A stretch of 64,000 nucleotides of DNA from Calditrichota bacterium (lineage in GTDB: Bacteria > CLD3), in assembly GCA_008501735.1 (NCBI GenBank), contig QQUF01000033.1, positions 62,001 through 126,000 of the forward strand, given 5' to 3'. The stretch's first letter is position 1. Each line of letters starts with the position of its first letter. A model generated the notes under the pieces. It had not been told where the DNA came from. It saw only the letters and a program-made list of their open reading frames with translations, and ran no database searches. Positions 54,462-62,272 of the stretch are shown in pieces. The position numbers and the translations under genes are program-made.

Positions 54462-55010
54462 TCAAATCCAGTATTTTGCTTTAACTTCTGAAATTATCGT
54501 TTGCGAAAATTTGTAGTAGGATTTTGGGTTTTCAAATTTCGACAAAATTAGTTCTTTCTTAGGCAAACTTCCATTTCGCAATTCGACGTAATCTTGGAAA
54601 CTGCTAAACTCCCAATCTTCTTGTTTGTCAACTAAATTTGCTCGTAATGGGTTTTGGTGAATGTAAGTTACAAGGTTTACAAAATAGCTTGGTTCATCAA
54701 CCAATTTCATTTTCGCGTGTTTCTGAAACAAACTACCTTGCCTACGAAATCGTTTGTTAATTCCTCTTGTGTAAGAACTTTGTAAAGTGCCGATTTTACT
54801 TTTTAGCTCTGAAATGTCTTCTGAAATAATTTTAATCAAAAAATGAAAATGTGTTGGCATCAGACAGTAAGCAATTGTTTCAAGATGCTCGTCAAGGTGA
54901 AATCTGTATTTTCGTAAAAAGTAGATGTAGTTGTCTCTTTCTTTGAAAAGTAATTCACGATTGTTACTTCTGTTGTAAAAATGGTAGTAGTTGTCTTTGT
55001 AAAGTTCCAT
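54462..55010 (-). CDS. REP-associated tyrosine transposase (RAYT, Y1/IS200-like HUH family)
   Basis: The 182-residue product has the RAYT layout: YYHFYNRSNNRELLFKERDNY at the N-terminus, the HUH metal-binding motif in YCLMPTHFHFLIKI (HFH near residue 56), the basic RFRRQGSLFQKHAKMK, and the Tyr-bearing VTYIHQNPLRANLVDKQEDWEFSSFQDY. RAYTs act on single-stranded REP hairpins, and their genes are usually bordered by them. Here paired palindromes lie on both sides (54384-54452 and 55038-55184). The gene appears intact. No IS ends or target-site duplications are seen, as expected for RAYTs, which usually stay single-copy and vertically inherited. Confidence 0.9.
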   Translation of the reverse strand: MELYKDNYYHFYNRSNNRELLFKERDNYIYFLRKYRFHLDEHLETIAYCLMPTHFHFLIKIISEDISELKSKIGTLQSSYTRGINKRFRRQGSLFQKHAKMKLVDEPSYFVNLVTYIHQNPLRANLVDKQEDWEFSSFQDYVELRNGSLPKKELILSKFENPKSYYKFSQTIISEVKAKYWI

Positions 55011-55037
55011 TTATTCCTCATCTTCTGAGATTCATCT

Positions 55038-55184
55038 CTGAGATTCTCACTTCCAGTGAGGCTCTCAGTTTGATTTTAAAGTTTAGCGAGAAAGCCCGTT
55101 TTAATGTTTAGCGAGTGAGAGCCCGACTCAGAGTCGGAATCTCACAAAATCCTCTGAGATTCTCACTCCCAGTGAGGCTCTCAG
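55038..55184. repeat. REP-like hairpin cluster upstream of the RAYT gene
   Basis: Three 31-nt hairpins lie at 55038-55068 (CTGAGA-TT-CTCACT, loop TCC), 55115-55145 (GTGAGA-GC-CCGACT, loop CAG) and 55154-55184 (CTGAGA-TT-CTCACT, loop CCC). The last two form a pair with an 8-nt spacer, matching the pair on the other side of the gene. A remnant, CTGAGATTC, precedes the first. A 10-bp direct repeat GTTTAGCGAG (55081-55090 and 55106-55115) lies between, perhaps a scar of a deletion. Confidence 0.88.
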
Positions 55185-55194
55185 TTAAAGTTGT

Positions 55195-56580
55195 CTAATA
55201 AGCACTTTTATCGAAAAACACTTTTACGCAGGTGATTAAAATTATCTTGAAGTCAAATCTGAAGCTCCAATTTTCGATATAAAATGTGTCGTATTCAATT
55301 CTGCGTTGAATGGAAGAATCTCCTCGAAATCCATTTATTTGAGCCCAACCTGTAATTCCAGTTTTTACTTGGTGTCTGCTCATATAATTTTGGAAATCTT
55401 CTCGGAATTTTTCTGCAAAATGTGGTCTTTCGGGTCTTGGACCAACAACACTCATTTGACCTTTTAAAACATTCCAAAATTGTGGCAATTCATCAAGAGA
55501 AGTTTTCCTCAAAATTTTTCCAATTACTGTAACTCTTTTGTCATTTTCAGTTGTCCACTTTGTATCAGACTCTTTAACAATCTGCTCAAACATTGTTCTA
55601 AATTTATAAATTGAAAAAGGTTTATTGTCTAATCCTAACCTCTCCTGTTTAAAGAGAATTTTGCCTTTTGAAGTAAACTTTATCCCAAGAGCAATTAGTA
55701 AAAAAACAGGAGAAAAGACTATTAACACAAAAGAAGAAAAAAGAATATCAAAAATTCTTTTAAAGATTCGATTTCTAAATCTTGCTAATGGAGTCGGCTG
55801 TACGGAGACCAAAAAATTATCTACGACTCTTTCAATTTTAATATTCGAGTTATTAATCGCTTCACTAAAATTTGGCAAAATTTGAATCTTAATCCCTTCA
55901 CTATGACAAAAATTTATTTCCCTAAAGATATTCTCTGAATCACCTTTTTCAGGAATCGAAAAAAAGACGATTCTTGTATGATTTTGCTTCACGTAGTTTC
56001 TTAAATCAGAAATATTGCCCAAAAGATTTTTTTCTCCCGAATCGTCAAAAAAACCTAAAAAATTTAAGTCTTGAGTCGTGTCATTTATAAGCCTTTCAAC
56101 AAGATTAACTGCTTTTTTATCTTTCCCTACTATGACGAATCCTTCTCTACCTGACTTTGAGAAAATGAATTTTTTGTAAAGGGAACCAAAGAAAATGTGA
56201 ACTATTGAAGTAATTGAAAAATTCAGAAGCCAAAAATACCCGACAGTTAAACGAGAAAATGAAGGTCCTCGAAAAAAGAAAATGAATCCCAAAACTCCTG
56301 CAACTACAAGAGTTACTTTCAAAAAAGTACTTCTCAAAATCCAAGTAAATTGCTGTACCGGAAGATTTGAATAGTGGTCTTGATTCATAAAAATGAAGAT
56401 TTCTCCAATTGTAAAAACAAGACTTAAAAGAAAATAATACTGTGGGTCGTAAGGTGCAGGAGGAATTCCGCCAATCATTAAATCAAAGCGTAAAAACAGT
56501 GCAAGTTCAAATATTAATAGAATTGCGAAAAAGTCAACAACGATTAGAATTAATTTAAATTGATTTAATCGTTCTCGCAT
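55195..56580 (-). CDS. WbaP/EpsE-like polyprenyl glycosylphosphotransferase
   Basis: The 461-residue product starts a lipid-linked glycan by moving a sugar-1-phosphate from UDP-sugar onto undecaprenyl phosphate. It has four N-terminal membrane helices (about 10-130), a Rossmann-like CoA-binding-type middle (FVIVGKDKKAVNLVERL), a re-entrant helix (IFDILFSSFVLIVFSPVFLLIALGIKF), and the catalytic C-domain (LFKQERLGLDNKPFSIYKFRTM, KTSLDELPQFWNVLKGQMSVVGPRP, GITGWAQINGFRG). Its start overlaps the preceding glycosyltransferase by 26 nt. It closes the minus-strand surface-glycan run. Confidence 0.95.
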   Translation of the reverse strand: MRERLNQFKLILIVVDFFAILLIFELALFLRFDLMIGGIPPAPYDPQYYFLLSLVFTIGEIFIFMNQDHYSNLPVQQFTWILRSTFLKVTLVVAGVLGFIFFFRGPSFSRLTVGYFWLLNFSITSIVHIFFGSLYKKFIFSKSGREGFVIVGKDKKAVNLVERLINDTTQDLNFLGFFDDSGEKNLLGNISDLRNYVKQNHTRIVFFSIPEKGDSENIFREINFCHSEGIKIQILPNFSEAINNSNIKIERVVDNFLVSVQPTPLARFRNRIFKRIFDILFSSFVLIVFSPVFLLIALGIKFTSKGKILFKQERLGLDNKPFSIYKFRTMFEQIVKESDTKWTTENDKRVTVIGKILRKTSLDELPQFWNVLKGQMSVVGPRPERPHFAEKFREDFQNYMSRHQVKTGITGWAQINGFRGDSSIQRRIEYDTFYIENWSFRFDFKIILITCVKVFFDKSAY

Positions 56581-57448
56581 AATTTCTTGCTCTAAAGGGA
56601 GTTAAAATTAATTTTATTAAAAAACTTACAATTATGCCAATGTAAACAATAAATCCAATTCCAAGAGAATATTTTTGTGCAAAATGTTTGTTGAAAAATA
56701 TTAACATTGCCTTATAAAATTCCAAAAGCGCTTTAAAATTTGTTAGATTTTTACTGCTCACACTCTTGAGATGGGTTATTTGTACTTCACCAAAATAAGC
56801 GTTTTCAAATCCTGCTTTTTTCGCTCTTAAACAAAAATCTAGATCCTCACCATACATAAAAAAATCTTCATCAAAATATCCAATTTCCTCTAGCAAAGAC
56901 TTACGGCAAAGCATAAAAGCTCCTGAAATTGCATCAACTAAAAAGTTGTCTTTTTCTGGAAAAGTCGAAAGATTGTAAGCTGTAAACTTTGGATTTTTGG
57001 GAAAGAGTTTGTGTAAAAAGAAAAGCCTGTAAAATGACGTTTCAGGAGTTGGGAAACTTCTTTTACAAGCTGGGTCAATTTTCCCATCACTTAAAGTCAG
57101 TCTTGGAGTTACAAATCCGAATTTGTCATTTTTTTTAATGTTGGAAAGAAGGAAATCTAAAGCATTTTGGTTTACAATAGCATCAGGATTTAGAATTAAA
57201 ACAAATTCGCCTGTTGTTTGTTTTAAAACCAAATTATTAGCTTTTCCAAAACCTAAATTTTGAGAGTTTTGAGTGAATGTTACTTTTGGAAAATGTTCGG
57301 AAATAATTTTTTGAGTAGAGTCTTTTGAGTTATTGTCAACAACAAAAATTTCTTTTTTTATGAATTTTGTACTTTCAAAAAGTGCTTCCAAACAACTCTG
57401 AATTGTGGATTCTGAATTGTAAGTAACGATTACAACTGAAAGTAACAT
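56555..57448 (-). CDS. Family 2 glycosyltransferase (rhamnosyltransferase-like)
   Basis: The 297-residue product has SVVIVTYNSESTIQSCLEALFES, FVVDNNSKDST, NLGFGKANN and FVLILNPDAIVN (DxD-type), followed by GAFMLCRKSLLEEIGYFDEDFFMYGEDLDFCLRAKKAGF. This pattern is typical of WbbL/RfbF-like GT2 enzymes. A C-terminal membrane helix (GFIVYIGIIVSFLIKLILT) anchors it. It lies directly after the DPM1-like gene and overlaps the WbaP-like gene. Confidence 0.93.
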   Translation of the reverse strand: MLLSVVIVTYNSESTIQSCLEALFESTKFIKKEIFVVDNNSKDSTQKIISEHFPKVTFTQNSQNLGFGKANNLVLKQTTGEFVLILNPDAIVNQNALDFLLSNIKKNDKFGFVTPRLTLSDGKIDPACKRSFPTPETSFYRLFFLHKLFPKNPKFTAYNLSTFPEKDNFLVDAISGAFMLCRKSLLEEIGYFDEDFFMYGEDLDFCLRAKKAGFENAYFGEVQITHLKSVSSKNLTNFKALLEFYKAMLIFFNKHFAQKYSLGIGFIVYIGIIVSFLIKLILTPFRARNYARTIKSI

Positions 57449-58171
57449 CTACTTGTAATTACCAAAAATTTTGCCAAGTCTTAGTCGCCAAACCAAAAAA
57501 GCTGCTTCCCAAATTATATCAGGGTGCATTTTGGAAGTTCCTCTTTCTCGGTCTCTAAAAATTATAGGAATTTCTTTAACACGAAAATTTCTAACCCAAA
57601 TCTTGAAGTTAATTTCAATTTGGAAAGAATATCCATCGGAATGAACTCGGTTTAAATCTATCGCTTTAAGTGCTTCAATACGAATACATTTAAATCCGCC
57701 AGTTGCATCTTTGATTGGCATTCCTGTAATGATTTTTGAATAAACATTTGCAAAGTAGCTCAAAAGCAATCGGCTAAGAGGCCAGTTTACAACATTGACT
57801 CCAGTAATGTAACGTGAGCCAATTACTAAATCATTGTCTTTGATAGTTTCTAAAAATTGCCTTAGAACTTCTGGACTGTGCGAGAAATCTGCGTCCATTT
57901 GGCAAACAATATCATAATTATTTTCGATTGCCCATTGGAATCCTTTTACGTAAGCAGTTCCAAGACCAAGTTTGCCTTCTCTTTGCAAAAGGTGAATTTT
58001 AGGATTAATTTTGGAAAGGTCTTTAACGATTTCAGCAGTTCCATCTGGTGAATTGTCGTCAATTACCAAAATCTCAACACCCAAATTAAGATTTTCTATA
58101 CTTTCAAGAATTAGGGATATATTCTCTGATTCGTTGTAAGTAGGAATAATTACTAAAGTTTTCTCACTCAT
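57449..58171 (-). CDS. DPM1-like polyprenol-phosphate mannosyltransferase
   Basis: The 240-residue product has VIIPTYNESENISLILESI, EILVIDDNSPDGTAEIV, GLGTAYVKGFQWAIEN, IVCQMDADFSHSPEVL and VIGSRYITGVNVVNWPLSR, then ATGGFKCIR and IPIIFRDRERGTSKM. These are diagnostic of dolichyl/polyprenyl-phosphate-mannose synthases. It would charge a polyprenyl phosphate with mannose for transfer outside the cell. The polyprenyl synthase gene lies upstream in the same run. Confidence 0.93.
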   Translation of the reverse strand: MSEKTLVIIPTYNESENISLILESIENLNLGVEILVIDDNSPDGTAEIVKDLSKINPKIHLLQREGKLGLGTAYVKGFQWAIENNYDIVCQMDADFSHSPEVLRQFLETIKDNDLVIGSRYITGVNVVNWPLSRLLLSYFANVYSKIITGMPIKDATGGFKCIRIEALKAIDLNRVHSDGYSFQIEINFKIWVRNFRVKEIPIIFRDRERGTSKMHPDIIWEAAFLVWRLRLGKIFGNYK

Positions 58172-58180
58172 TAATTCAAC

Positions 58181-58756
58181 TTATAAATGTTTCTTAAGTT
58201 CGTTTTCAAAGACATCTTTGTCGCGATAACCAACAAAACGGTTTACAATTTTACCTTCTTTGTTCAAGACAAAGGTTGTTGGAATTGGTTTAACACCATA
58301 AGCAGCAATAACATCAGGTTTTACAACAACTTGCAAATAATTCATTTTATAACTTTTAACAAATTTTTCAACAACTTCTTTTCCTTGGTCAACACTGACA
58401 CCTAACATTACAAAATCCTTGTCAGCGAACTCTTTTGAAAGTTCAACAAAATGTGGGATTTCAGCTCTACAAGGTGGACACCAAGTTGCCCAAAAATCTA
58501 AAATGACGATTTTTCCCTTTAAGTCTTTGATAGATTTAAATTTGCCATTTTCATCTTGCCACTGAAAATTTGGTGCTTCTTGATTTAAAAAATTATAATC
58601 TGCAACTTTGTTTTTGGCAATTGATTTTCCTTCTGTAACAAAGCCGTACTTGATATTTTTATCATTTTCTGAATTTTCACTTTTCTTGTTCTCGGCACAA
58701 GAAACCAATGAAATAGAAACTATTAATAAGAAAAATAATTTTAGAGATTTTAACAT
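58181..58756 (-). CDS. TlpA/ResA-like thioredoxin-fold lipoprotein
   Basis: I choose ATG 58756, which gives a lipoprotein signal (MLKSLKLFFLLIVSISLVSCAE). ATG 58774, which overlaps the stop of the SPOR gene, is a coupled alternative. Longer extensions to 58849 would lie inside the SPOR gene and are unlikely. The thioredoxin domain has APNFQWQDENGKFKSIKDL, the redox motif FWATWCPPCRAE and the cis-Pro segment GVKPIPTTFVLNKEGKIVNRFVGY. It probably reduces disulfides or apocytochromes in the periplasm. The genes around it do not reveal the substrate. Confidence 0.92.
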   Translation of the reverse strand: MLKSLKLFFLLIVSISLVSCAENKKSENSENDKNIKYGFVTEGKSIAKNKVADYNFLNQEAPNFQWQDENGKFKSIKDLKGKIVILDFWATWCPPCRAEIPHFVELSKEFADKDFVMLGVSVDQGKEVVEKFVKSYKMNYLQVVVKPDVIAAYGVKPIPTTFVLNKEGKIVNRFVGYRDKDVFENELKKHL

Positions 58757-58766
58757 TTTAATACTT

Positions 58767-59534
58767 TCATTCATTTTCGACGACAAAAGGTTTGAGACTT
58801 TCACCATTAATTTGAAGATTTTTAAAAGTTTCGGTCGCAGCTTTTGCATCTACCCTATTTTTGAAATTTCCAACTTTTACTTTAGAAAGCCCGTCCATTT
58901 GTGAATATTCCACAGAAACTTGTTCACCAGAGATTTTACGAAGTTTTTCTGCAAAAGAATTTGCGTTTTTTTCAGTACCAGCAAAAACTTGCAAAGAATA
59001 TTTTTCTTTTAAAGTAGAAATATTTTCATTTTGCGTTGGTATTCCAATTTCTGAGGAAACTATAAAAGCACCTCCATAAAATTTCTCTTTCACTTCCATT
59101 TTAAATTTTTCAGCTTCATTCCTTGTCAAGAAATTACCCATTCGGACTTTCCAAAGTCCATTTTCTTCAATAACGTAACCTTGAGTGTTTAATTTCTTTT
59201 CAGCTTGAATTTTGATATTTTCAGCAGAAATCGAATTTTGGAATGCCTCAATTTGTACTCGAAATCCCATTAAGACATTTGATTTAACAGGAGTAATCTC
59301 TTCAACTTTTGAAGGTTCTTCTTCAATAATTGGTTGAATGTCAATTGGCTCTGACTCTGAAATTAAAATGTCAATTGGGTCGGTTTCACTTGCTTCTTTT
59401 GTAAGAAGCGTGTCAGCTTTTGGAACTTCTTTAATGTTAATTAGTGGTTCTTTTTCGATTAAGGCTTTTTTCTGAGAAAGCCCACAAGAACTGAAAATTG
59501 CTGCAATAAAAAATAATAAAAAATAATTTTTCAA
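58767..59534 (-). CDS. SPOR-domain lipoprotein
   Basis: The start is best placed at TTG 59534. An AGGGAG Shine-Dalgarno (59542-59547) lies 7 nt before it, and the product then begins MKNYFLLFFIAAIFSSCG, a clean lipoprotein signal with a lipobox Cys. ATG 59573 would add 13 residues that break the signal. Two SPOR-type repeats follow: MGFRVQIEAFQNSISAENIKI to YGGAFIVSSE, and YSLQVFAGTEKNANSFAEKL to KPFVVENE. SPOR domains bind denuded septal peptidoglycan. The region between the lipid anchor and the repeats is acidic. Confidence 0.9.
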   Translation of the reverse strand: MKNYFLLFFIAAIFSSCGLSQKKALIEKEPLINIKEVPKADTLLTKEASETDPIDILISESEPIDIQPIIEEEPSKVEEITPVKSNVLMGFRVQIEAFQNSISAENIKIQAEKKLNTQGYVIEENGLWKVRMGNFLTRNEAEKFKMEVKEKFYGGAFIVSSEIGIPTQNENISTLKEKYSLQVFAGTEKNANSFAEKLRKISGEQVSVEYSQMDGLSKVKVGNFKNRVDAKAATETFKNLQINGESLKPFVVENE

Positions 59535-59535
59535 T

Positions 59536-60510
59536 TTAATTCTCCCTTGAAACTGTAAACTGTAAAAGTTCAATTAGTGCATTTTTATATTTCGAATCGT
59601 CAAAAAAATCTAAACTTGAAATGCCTTTTTCGACAAATTTTTGTGCCATTAATTCTGATTTTTCAAGACCTTCGTAACGATTGATAAAGTTAATAAAATA
59701 TTCCAAATTGTTTAACTCAATTCCTTTTTTGACCTTAGAAATTATCTCTTTACGTTCTTTTTTATCACAAGTTTCTAAAGCTAAAATCATTGGTAAAGTT
59801 AGTTTCCCTTCCAAAAGGTCATTGCCTTGAGGCTTTCCTGTTTTTTCAAATTCACCCTGAAAGTTTAGCAAATCATCTTTAATTTGAAAAGCTATTCCAA
59901 GATTTTTTGCATAATTTTGGATTGCATTTCTTGCTTCAAGCGTATTATTCCCACTTGTGATTACTCCTAGTTTACAAGATGCCATAAAAAGAGCAGCCGT
60001 TTTTGCTTCAATTAATTTCAAATAAATTTCTAAAGGAATATCAACTTTACGTTTTGTCTCAATTTGTAAAAGTTCGCCCTCTGTCATAATTTGTGCAGTT
60101 TCGGCTAAAATTGAAATTGCTTCTAAATTGTTGAGTTGATTTAAAATTTTCAAAGTCTGAGCAAACATATGGTCGCCAACAAAAACTGAAAGTCTGTTTT
60201 TCCAAATTTTATTCACTGACTCTGAGCCTCTTCTTGTTGGTGCTTCATCAATCACATCGTCGTGAATCAAAGTTGCCGTGTGAAGTAATTCCATTGCAAT
60301 TGCTGACTTGATTGTTGAACCTTCTGTTTGACCACAAACTTTTGCAGAAAGGATTACCAAAATTGGTCTTAAACGTTTTCCACCTCTTTCAGAAACGTAC
60401 GTAAAAATCTCGTCTGAAAGGGCTACTTCACTTTTCAGAGTTTCTATGAGTTCCTTTTTTAAAATAGAAAATTCAGGCTCAATTGCTTCAAAGACTGCTT
60501 GTAAATTCAA
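59536..60510 (-). CDS. Polyprenyl diphosphate synthase (octaprenyl/heptaprenyl type)
   Basis: This 324-residue trans-prenyltransferase builds quinone side chains or carrier lipids from IPP and FPP. The first aspartate-rich motif is LIHDDVIDEAPTRRG, the second is QIKDDLLNF (DDxxN rather than DDxxD), and the IPP-binding region is GGKRLRPILVILSA. Length and motifs fit IspB/HepT-like enzymes. It overlaps the SPOR gene region by only a few bases and heads the polyprenyl-sugar genes downstream, which suggests a supply of lipid carrier or menaquinone. Confidence 0.95.
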   Translation of the reverse strand: MNLQAVFEAIEPEFSILKKELIETLKSEVALSDEIFTYVSERGGKRLRPILVILSAKVCGQTEGSTIKSAIAMELLHTATLIHDDVIDEAPTRRGSESVNKIWKNRLSVFVGDHMFAQTLKILNQLNNLEAISILAETAQIMTEGELLQIETKRKVDIPLEIYLKLIEAKTAALFMASCKLGVITSGNNTLEARNAIQNYAKNLGIAFQIKDDLLNFQGEFEKTGKPQGNDLLEGKLTLPMILALETCDKKERKEIISKVKKGIELNNLEYFINFINRYEGLEKSELMAQKFVEKGISSLDFFDDSKYKNALIELLQFTVSREN

Positions 60511-60534
60511 ATCTAATTTTTCTGGATTTTATTC

Positions 60535-61509
60535 TTAGAAATTTCCGAGTTCAGAACACCTAACCCAATGATTCGGCTCAATTTCGATTAATTCTGGTTC
60601 CGGTTCATTTTTGCATTTTTCAGTTGCGTATTTACACCTTGTATGAAAATGACAACCACTCGGAAAGCTCGTTGGATTTGGAACGTTTCCTTCAATAATT
60701 TCTAATCTTTCGACTTCCGCTCCAAGTTTTGGAATTGAGTTAATTAAACCTAATGTGTAAGGGTGTCTTGGATTTTTGAAAATTGTTCTCACATCACCAG
60801 TTTCTACAACTTTACTTGCATACATTACTACAACTCTATCACAAACCTCTGCGACAACTCCCAAATCGTGAGTAATTAAAATTACAGCCATATTCATTTC
60901 TGTTTGTAAACGAGCCATTAGTTCAAGAATTTGAGCTTGAACAGTTACGTCCAAAGCTGTTGTCGGTTCGTCAGCAATCAAAAGTGAAGGATTACAAGAA
61001 AGTCCCATAGCAATCATTACTCTTTGCCTCATTCCACCAGAAAGTTGATGCGGATATTCGTCAACTCTTTTTTCAGGGTCAGGAATATTTACTAAGTCAA
61101 GCATTTCAATTGCACGGTTTCGAGCTGCTTCCTTATCTAAATTTTGGTGAAGCATTACGGCTTCTTGAATTTGGTCTCCAACTGTAAAAACAGGGTTTAA
61201 CGAAGTCATCGGTTCTTGGAAAATCATAGCAATTTCATTTCCACGAATTTTTCTCATCTCGTCTTCTTCTAATTTTAGAAGATTTTGACCTTTAAAAATG
61301 ATTTCTCCGCTTACAATTTCTCCAGGAGGTTTTGGTATCAATTGCATAATCGAAAGTGAAGTAACACTTTTTCCACAACCTGACTCACCAACAATTCCGA
61401 GTGTTTCACCTTCGTTAACGAAAAAATCTACACCATCAACAGCTGTTGCAGTTCCACTGTCAGTTTGAAAATATGTTCTGAGATTATTTACTTCGAGGAG
61501 TTTACCCAT
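60535..61509 (-). CDS. Oligopeptide/dipeptide ABC transporter ATPase (OppD/DppD type)
   Basis: The 324-residue product has Walker A GESGCGKS, the Q-loop FQEPMTSLNP, signature LSGGMRQRV, Walker B LLIADEPTTALDV, and the H-loop LITHDLGVV. The C-terminal oligopeptide-transporter extension PTSFPSGCHFHTRCKYATEKC is complete. No permease, OppF or binding-protein gene lies next to it, so it is an orphan ATPase in this window. It lies 24 nt before the polyprenyl synthase gene. Confidence 0.95.
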   Translation of the reverse strand: MGKLLEVNNLRTYFQTDSGTATAVDGVDFFVNEGETLGIVGESGCGKSVTSLSIMQLIPKPPGEIVSGEIIFKGQNLLKLEEDEMRKIRGNEIAMIFQEPMTSLNPVFTVGDQIQEAVMLHQNLDKEAARNRAIEMLDLVNIPDPEKRVDEYPHQLSGGMRQRVMIAMGLSCNPSLLIADEPTTALDVTVQAQILELMARLQTEMNMAVILITHDLGVVAEVCDRVVVMYASKVVETGDVRTIFKNPRHPYTLGLINSIPKLGAEVERLEIIEGNVPNPTSFPSGCHFHTRCKYATEKCKNEPEPELIEIEPNHWVRCSELGNF

Positions 61510-61599
61510 TTTCTGTTTCCTGTAAACTTAGTTTTGGTTTGAGAATTGGACTAAAAATAAATGAAAAAAATAATTTTAGGTAAGTTTTTTAGAACAATA

Positions 61600-61706
61600 G
61601 TTCGGACATTTTTAAGATTTTCCATTTTTCAAAAAATAAACTGCGTATAGACGCACGGCTGTGCATCTCTAAAACATAAATTTCATAAAAATCTGAAATG
61701 TCTGAA
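61600..61706. repeat. Nested imperfect palindrome (~107 bp) in a 321-nt intergenic gap
   Basis: The gap 61510-61830 between the divergent oppD and response-regulator genes holds no credible gene. Outer arms GTTCGGACATTT...AAGATTTT (61600-61621) and AAAATCTGAAATGTCTGAAC (61687-61706) pair with one 2-nt bulge and two mismatches. An inner palindrome TATAGACGCAC / GTGCATCTCTA (61646-61671) lies almost exactly at the centre. The layout suggests a MITE-like remnant or a large control element. The rest of the gap is AT-rich with nothing I recognise. Confidence 0.6.
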
Positions 61707-61830
61707 CCATTTTTAGAATAAAAATTAAGTGTAAGCTTTAAATTTTGGGAAAGTTTTATCTTTTTAAAATCTTGATTTTTAAATTTCAATTTTAATCGTA
61801 TTTTCAAGTCAACTAGTAAGCGAGAAAAAA

Positions 61831-62262
61831 TTGAATACCAAACCCAAAATCCTAATTACAGACGATGAGTTTTCAAACACATTTGTCTTGAAGAAATTTC
61901 TTAGTAAAGAGTACGAAGTCAAAACTGCCAGAAATGGTAAAGAGACAATTGAACTCATAAAGACCTTTGAACCTGATTTATTACTTTTAGACATTGTTAT
62001 GCCTGAAATTTCCGGTTTAGAAGTCTGCGAAGTTCTCACACAAGATGAGAAGTTTTCAGATATGCCGATAATTTTGATTACTTCGAAATCGACTGCTAAC
62101 GATATTCAAAAAGGCTTTGAAGCAGGTGCAACAGATTATCTAGCAAAACCATTTTCCAAGGTTGAGTTAGAAGCTCGAATCAAAACTGCACTTCGATTTA
62201 GAAAAGTTGCACTTGAAAGAACTCAACTTAGAAAAGAATTTGAGAAACTAAATTCTAAGTAA
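61831..62262 (+). CDS. Single-domain response regulator (receiver only)
   Basis: The 143-residue product is a CheY-like receiver: acidic pocket ILITDDEFSN, phosphoacceptor Asp in DLLLLDIVMPEISGLEV (about residue 54), Thr/Ser in ILITSKSTANDI, and Lys in DYLAKPFSKVELEARI. It has no output domain, and a short coiled helix (ERTQLRKEFEKLNSK) closes it. The start codon appears to be TTG 61831, as no ATG precedes the first conserved strand. No kinase gene is adjacent; the TPR-HisKA protein at 9625 is far away. It is convergent with the HPr kinase-like gene. Confidence 0.93.
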   Translation: MNTKPKILITDDEFSNTFVLKKFLSKEYEVKTARNGKETIELIKTFEPDLLLLDIVMPEISGLEVCEVLTQDEKFSDMPIILITSKSTANDIQKGFEAGATDYLAKPFSKVELEARIKTALRFRKVALERTQLRKEFEKLNSK

Positions 62263-62272
62263 AAACATTAGT

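Noticed and set aside
61589-61807. 72-codon minus-strand frame in the oppD-regulator gap
   Set aside because: It is Lys/Phe/Ile-rich, has no ribosome-binding site or family resemblance, and covers the nested palindrome.
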